From contig JABELC010000012.1 of assembly GCA_028455995.1 (NCBI GenBank), forward strand, positions 744,001 to 808,000: 64,000 nucleotides of DNA. Reading direction: 5' to 3'. How positions within the stretch are numbered: the first letter of the stretch is position 1; every line of letters begins with the position of its first letter. This document shows positions 58,714 through 64,000 of the stretch, one piece after another. The notes under the pieces were generated by a model that was not told the DNA's origin, ran no database searches, and saw only the letters and a list, made by a program, of their open reading frames with translations. Source of the stretch: Scleromitrula shiraiana. Lineage: Eukaryota > Ascomycota > Leotiomycetes > Helotiales > Sclerotiniaceae. The translations under genes were made by a program, and so were the position numbers.

Positions 58714-60814
58714 TCATAATTCTCCCTTAGCAACACTCTCCAACTTTTCAAAAACACTCTCAGCTTTCTCCTCCAACTTCCCCTTCACACTCTCCTCCCC
58801 CTCCTCATCCTTAATCCTCCATTCCTCTTCTTCTTCAATCTTCACCCGTCCCGCATAAACCCCAATATCACTAACCACCCTCTCTTTAATTTCCTCCCCC
58901 CACCCCGCCGCCACCCTCAACACAAGATCATTCAGACTCTGCCGTCCCAGAATATCCACATGATCCCCCGTATTCGGGCCCCCGCGCGGACTGAACCGAT
59001 CCGGTTCATGCGGCATCTCATAAGTTTTTACTTTTACCCCGGCGGGATTGTATCGATGGAATTTCCACCCCCGGTTGCACATGTAGCCGACGGAGAGTAG
59101 GTTTACGGTGCCGTCGCCTTCGCCGAGGATGACGCCGTGGTCGATGTTGGATTGGGTGAGGGCGGTGTCGATGGTTATGTTGAGGTTTGAGAAGGGGTTG
59201 TCCGAGTGCCGGTAGAAGTAGGAGCGTTCGGTTGGTTTGCCGATTCCTGATTTTTGTTAGTTTGGGCTTGTCTTTGGAAAATAGAAGTAGGAGGGTTACC
59301 ATAGAAGCAATATATTTTTAGATTGGGAGCGAGAGGAAGTCGAGTTTCAAGTGGATTGATCCATTTCTTTGGGTCATTCTCGTTTGCCTCTACTTCTGCT
59401 GTTGTATGTGCAATTCCGTGAGAATAACTTTCCTTAACCTGTTTTGAATACCAATCTTCTGAGGTGTTATACAAATACCCTAAACTTTCCTGTACCGTGA
59501 GATTTCGATATCCAGTCGATGTATTTTGGTTCTTGAAGTTAAGAAATTGTCCGTAGCTAACTTCTTGACCAGGGGTATCATCTGGTGCCCATGTTGCATT
59601 TCCCCAAACAGCGTCTCCTCCCATAGGTAACATAGAAGATATTCCCGGCATTGCTCTAAATATTTCCGCTCGCTCATCCTTATTCAAGAATTTTTCTAGT
59701 CCATACACAGCAAATGCGTTCAGTTGGGCTGTATCTTTCATTTCTCCCGATAAAACAGCAGGAAGTCCCTTAAGTGCCCCAAGCATACAGCCACTGATGT
59801 TAATCCATGAGTCCACATACTTGTCTACCCAATCATCTCCCCCATTTCCACCGCTTTTGGAAGCAACCCAATGGAAGAAATAGAAAACTACTTGACCACC
59901 CATAGAATGTGATACCAGTACCACTTTCCTATTGGAAATCTTATAGGCCAATTCGATATGCATCTTCAACCTGGTGAAATATTGATCTCGGACTTCCAGG
60001 TTCGCATAAGATAATCTCCAATCGTATGCCGCAGTATAGCTGTTCAAAGGATCGTATCCAATAGTCGCCAAATTTTCTAGAATCTTACTCCAAATCCAAT
60101 ATCCGGTAATGAAGAAATCTGCCGCATCAAAACCTTGAGCAGCCCTCAATTTGATTCCAGGTGGATCTAAGCCCGTCCATTTATCCAGCATAATATGTCT
60201 TTTCCATGCCTCCTTATCCTGTAGCAATGCCCTCATCATACTCCAACTACCCCATAATCTTTTTCGAAAGAAAGGTCGCGAGGCATTCGTTGTACCCCAA
60301 GATTCTAATCCCGTAGATATAACACCAGGTATCATCACAACCGGATGTTTCGCATGAATTCCCTGCGCTCTAAGCTTCAATCCTACCGAGAACGAATCAT
60401 AATTAACAGCTTCTTGTTCCCCTCTCTACAAGCGCAAACAGTTAGCACATTTCCAATCCCAATCGAATATCCTCAAAAACCCCCCAAACAACTTACAGCC
60501 AAATCCCTTGCATCCTTAACAAATCCAGCAGGTAAAACATCAATCAAACTATCCATCGACAATTCCCTCAACTCAGGAAAATCGATTAAATCATTTCTCT
60601 CCGCAAAGAACCCCGCCAATACCAAACCAAACAACCCCCCCAGGAAGAAAATAAAAGTATTACGTCTCTTCCTCGATTTATGCTGTTTATGAGTCAGTAT
60701 TTTCGACACAGGCGCCAAACGTACCTCTTCCGCTTTAGCAGGAGAAGAAGAACGAGTTGATGTTTCGGAGGAAGAAGGAGTTCCCAATATACGACGACGA
60801 AGATATGACGCCAT
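58714..60814 (-). CDS. LRO1: phospholipid:diacylglycerol acyltransferase (PDAT, Lro1)
   Basis: PDAT makes triacylglycerol by moving an acyl chain from a phospholipid to diacylglycerol at the ER. Exons are 60497-60814, 59300-60425 and 58714-59246, giving 658 aa (yeast Lro1 is 661). After a basic cytosolic tail (HKSRKRRN) there is one transmembrane helix at about 53-71. The lumenal LCAT-like domain starts GLKLRAQGIHAKHPVVMIPG. It contains the lid WGTTNASRPFFRKRLWGSWS, nucleophile Ser (about 280) in VLVSHSMGGQ, Asp in LGEGDGTVN and His in TGDHVDILG. The C-terminal 60 residues are a charged Glu/Lys helix. It is convergent with the DUF1917 gene and divergent from the MAK3 gene. Identification is secure. 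Confidence 0.95.
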
Positions 60815-61416
60815 GTTGAGATTCTGGTGGAATAAGAGCGAGCGAGAAATATTAAAGAGATTCTATCATCGTTGATATTTATTTATTTATTTTATTATTT
60901 ATGAAATGAAACTTTTTTTTTTCTTTTTCCTTCCTAAACTAGAGAGGAAATTATTAGAAGCTTCACTTTGATTAGGTCCCGTCTCGCCCAGTCGCGAAAC
61001 TATAACTAGAACAAGAACTAGAACTAGAGCATTGAGCTAGAAACGAAGGTAAAATTTCAAAAACTACGTAATTTACGCCGCATACGCCGCATGCGCAATG
61101 TTCGGATCTGTACAACAAAATGAATTTGATTCAATGGAGGGGACGAGGCGGACGGATTATCGGATTCTTGGTATTTATCCGTTCCTGCACTAGTCTACTG
61201 TAATCTATTTGTGCTGCAGGATGACATGTGAAATTCGAGTCTAATCGAATTTTATGATCCATGGATTGTCAACTAGTTAATGGTCTGTTTTAGAGGTCTG
61301 AATGTTTGTTCCACCAAAAGTCAACAAAGCCTTTCACAAAACCTTCTATAGTTATACCAGTTGGCACATCCAAATTATCAACAACAACAACAACAACAAT
61401 AACAACAACAACCACA
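60815..61416. promoter_or_regulatory. divergent promoter region of LRO1 and MAK3 genes
   Basis: A 602-bp region between the two start codons. It has an A/T-rich stretch at 60875-60925, an AACTAGAAC-type triple repeat near 61000-61030 and a CAA repeat (61379-61411) just before the MAK3 ATG, probably in its 5' UTR. Confidence 0.55.
61379..61411 (+). repeat. CAA trinucleotide repeat in 5' leader
   Basis: About ten CAA/TAA units end 5 bp before the chosen ATG at 61417. Unstructured CAA leaders favour scanning. If translation began at the upstream in-frame Met (61306), they would encode a Thr run. Confidence 0.85.
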
Positions 61417-62071
61417 ATGACATCCGAAATAAAAGTCATACCTTCTTCTACGGATACAAAATTACCTCCCGAATTGCGATATATACAATATGGGCATGCT
61501 CTCGAAAAGCAATATTTACCATCGATTCGGGCCTTGATCTCGAAGGATTTGAGCGAACCTTATAGTATTTATGTATATCGATACTTTTTGTGCCAATGGG
61601 AAGATTTATGTTTCATGGTACCTCTCTCTACATATTGCCCATAATTCCCTCTCCCTCCTCACCAATCCAACATACTAACCCCTCCAGGCACTCAACCCCC
61701 AGCCCTCCCCCACCCCACCCCTCCACGGCATAATAATCTGCAAACTCGAATGCCACAGCTCTCACTCCCCACCCACCCTACGCGGCTACATTGCCATGCT
61801 CGCCGTCGACTCCTTCTACCGGGGCCGAGGGATCGCAACCAAACTCGTCACGCTAGCCATCGACGCGATGCGAGCGCGGGGCGCAGATGAGATAGTATTG
61901 GAGACGGAAGAGAGCAATGTGGCGGCGATGAGACTATATGAGCGCTTGGGGTTTATAAAGAGTAAGAAGCTGAATCGGTATTATTTGAATGGGAGTAGTG
62001 CGTATAGGTTGGTGTTGCATTTGAAGATGGTGGGGGAGATGGTTGGGGATGGGGTGCCGCCAGATTTTTGA
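61417..62071 (+). CDS. MAK3: N-alpha-acetyltransferase 30, NatC catalytic subunit (Mak3/Naa30)
   Basis: NatC acetylates nascent N-termini such as Met-Leu and Met-Ile on the ribosome. Exons are 61417-61617 and 61688-62071, giving 194 aa. The ATG at 61417 (MTSEIKV, CACAATGAC context) was preferred over the in-frame Met at 61306. The GNAT domain shows the Naa30 signature [17 protein letters not shown], then [20 protein letters not shown] with the acetyl-CoA loop [26 protein letters not shown] and [20 protein letters not shown]. The YYLNG segment is typical of Naa30. The donor is GTACCT, slightly unusual. The 3' ends of MAK3 and OXR1 converge. Identification is secure. Confidence 0.93.
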
Positions 62072-62379
62072 GGGGTGGGAGGGGGTGAATGGGTTAGGGA
62101 TTTGTGGGTTGGATGTAATATGTTGAGATTGGTTGGGTGCACATGCAGTTATGGATTTTGGTATGATATGATATGACAGCCAACAACTAACCAAACATAC
62201 GAATTTTGTGGTTGATAATGCCTGCACTATGCTGAGAATCATTCTCATGAACCTTAACCCCGGATTTTCTTCCCATACATATCTGATCAAATAATTACAA
62301 ACTTCACGGGTATCATGCATGCTTCCTCCTATAGACTTCGCTCGCTGAAAATGTCTCATCTCTCCCACTGTCCATATCA
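62072..62379. other. short convergent intergenic region
   Basis: 308 bp holding the 3' UTRs of MAK3 and OXR1. No other feature seen. Confidence 0.7.
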
Positions 62380-63466
62380 TCAATTTCCAATACTCCATAC
62401 TTCAACTCCAATGATGTCGAATTTTTCTCCTTCCTCACTTAAAGGTTCATTACCGAAAGTTGGACAACTACTACTAATTCCCTTCTCGAATGTATCGTCT
62501 AGCCACAACCCATAATGTCCATCTCCACCCCCTACGCTGAGAAATCCAGTTTCACAGAGCATCATGTAGTCGTTAATCCCAGAATATGGAAAGGCCTTGA
62601 ATCTGATTCGCTCAGGTGTGCTCGACCCCGACGAGAACGCAGGAGACTTAGGTGTTGGAGGTGCAAGAGAATTGCCTGAAGTAGTGGGTGAGAGGGGGTT
62701 CCCCGATGGCACATGATGTACACCAATAGTGGTAGAACGTTGTAAATTCGTAGTATCCGCCGACGGAGGCGGAGGAAGATTTGCCAATAAAGAAGACGAG
62801 AGTATCGAAGCCCTCCATAAGAAACATTCCCCTGTACCAAAGTAATGCGGAGCAGGATGCGGAGCTTCCGTCAAATATGCACCAAAAAGCTATATCAGAA
62901 ATGTCAGCATAAATTCCCTATCTCAAAAGAAAAGAAAAACATACACCACTCTCCCCATCCTTAACCACCAGCACAAATCCATTTCTCAATCCCCTCAAAT
63001 CATCACACTTTTTATACAACGTCCCCAAACTAACCCCATCCTGCTCCAAGCTATAAACCAAATTCCACTCCTCACACAGCTGCAACCTTGGCGGAACCAA
63101 TAATCGAATTTCCTCCGCCAACGCCCTACTCAATAACCGCGCATCCGGACTGGTATTTTCCCTCCATCCTCTCAAATGCACTGGATATAACGGGGGTGTT
63201 TGAAACGGCGATGCTATCCGATGGGGCGGGGTGTATACACCTTCTACACCGTTCGCACTCGAAGTATCAGGAAACGTAGGCGATAACGTCCTATGCGAAT
63301 TCGAATTATGATTATTAGAACTATGATTCGGTTCCGTGGAAAACCGGCGCAGCAGTCCGGTGACGGCAGATGGCATTGCCCACGAGGCGGAGGCGGAGAG
63401 GTTGGCGGGTGTGGATTGGCCCGAGGAGGGTGTGGGTGTTTCGGAATGATAGCTCTTGGCTGACAT
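62380..63466 (-). CDS. OXR1: TLDc-domain oxidation resistance protein 1
   Basis: OXR1/TLDc proteins protect against oxidative damage and, in yeast, bind and regulate the vacuolar proton pump. Exons are 62945-63466 and 62380-62889, giving 343 aa. The first 110 residues are Ser/Pro/Asn-rich and disordered. The TLDc domain follows: LLSRALAEEIRLLVPPRLQL, EEWNLVYSLEQDGVSLGTLY, GFVLVVKDGESG joined to LFGAYLTEAPHPAPHYFGTG, ECFLWRA, then an insertion of about 60 residues, RFKAFPYSGINDYMMLC and the hallmark GFLSVGGGDGHYGLWLDD, CPTFGNEPLS and FDIIGVEVWSIG at the end. The Ser/Pro-rich insertion is usual in filamentous fungi. Identification is secure. Confidence 0.95.
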
Positions 63467-64000
63467 GGTAGTGGTTATTTTACTGCATCAAATGAGTGCT
63501 TTTTGCGTGTGACTTTCGGGGGGTTTATTGTAAGTGGGTATGACTCTTTTAAGGAGGGGTATTGGAGGTACGGTGGTTTGTATGGTTGATGTTGATGTGA
63601 GTGGTTTAGTAATGGGGATACAGGAACAGGGAGGGATGAAGTTCCCGAGGTCGTGGCCTGATGTTATATGCCTTGCACTAATTATGGCATCGCTTATTTT
63701 GATTGGTTCATCTACGCTTGTCAAGGGCAAGGCTGAATTACTGATACTCACCTACATAGGTAGGAAAGACATCATCATCTATTGAATATTAATATATTGT
63801 TGTTCACATTCATTTCACGTATTTTCTATAAACCTACTGTTTATAGATATTGAAGATTGGATATACGTTTCAACCTATGGTAAGATAAACTAATGAAGTA
63901 TTCATATTAAAATTAGAGATTATCGCCGTCATTATTGTCTCACGTTTGAAACATTGGAAAAGGCAATATTCTCGCCCATTATCATTTTAGAAACATTCAG
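63467..64000. other. upstream region of OXR1 to window end
   Basis: Contains the promoter of OXR1. The overlapping short ORFs on both strands (63488-63785) have no motif and are not called. Confidence 0.6.

Overview
The window looks like a filamentous ascomycete nuclear contig. Genes carry many short introns (about 50-80 nt, GT..AG) and typical euascomycete housekeeping proteins. A 5 kb block is almost pure A+T and decodes as a mutated retrotransposon, as expected from repeat-induced point mutation (RIP). Overall character fits a leotiomycete such as Botrytis or Sclerotinia; that placement is inference. All gene models were spliced by eye from the sequence.

Layout. 1-5165: A+T block holding a dead Ty1/copia-type pol (protease, integrase, reverse transcriptase, RNase H in order, + strand). 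5212-5545: 3' exons of a truncated gene on the - strand, abutting the block. 5758-10969: a 1672-aa disordered protein (+). 11370-32779: a head-to-tail array of six - strand genes (called A to F here) that are diverged paralogues of one family. Its marks are a core with an [DN]-[WF]..LN-[KER] motif, a Myb/SANT-like domain, a C-terminal QA-[FG]-K motif and, in two members, an N-terminal Cys/His cluster. The spacers hold solo LTRs and gene relics. 36192-37982: a charged, Glu/Lys-repeat protein. 39152-39421: an 89-aa membrane protein with a solo LTR 37 bp upstream of its start codon.

41-64 kb is a conserved housekeeping region: UDP-glucose:glycoprotein glucosyltransferase (ER folding sensor) divergent from alpha-COP (COPI coat), a possible small membrane protein, a DPH7-like diphthine methylesterase, a Bles03/DUF1917 protein, phospholipid:diacylglycerol acyltransferase (LRO1), the NatC catalytic subunit (MAK3/NAA30) and the TLDc protein OXR1. 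The UGGT/alpha-COP pair shares one 744-bp intergenic region and serves the early secretory pathway.

The most interesting part is the six-gene array: a fast-diverging local family that looks DNA- or chromatin-binding, flanked by RIP-mutated repeat DNA. I recognise no named family for it. A second unexplained signal is a repeated C-rich to G-rich strand switch, read in the direction of transcription, inside or at the end of several unrelated genes.
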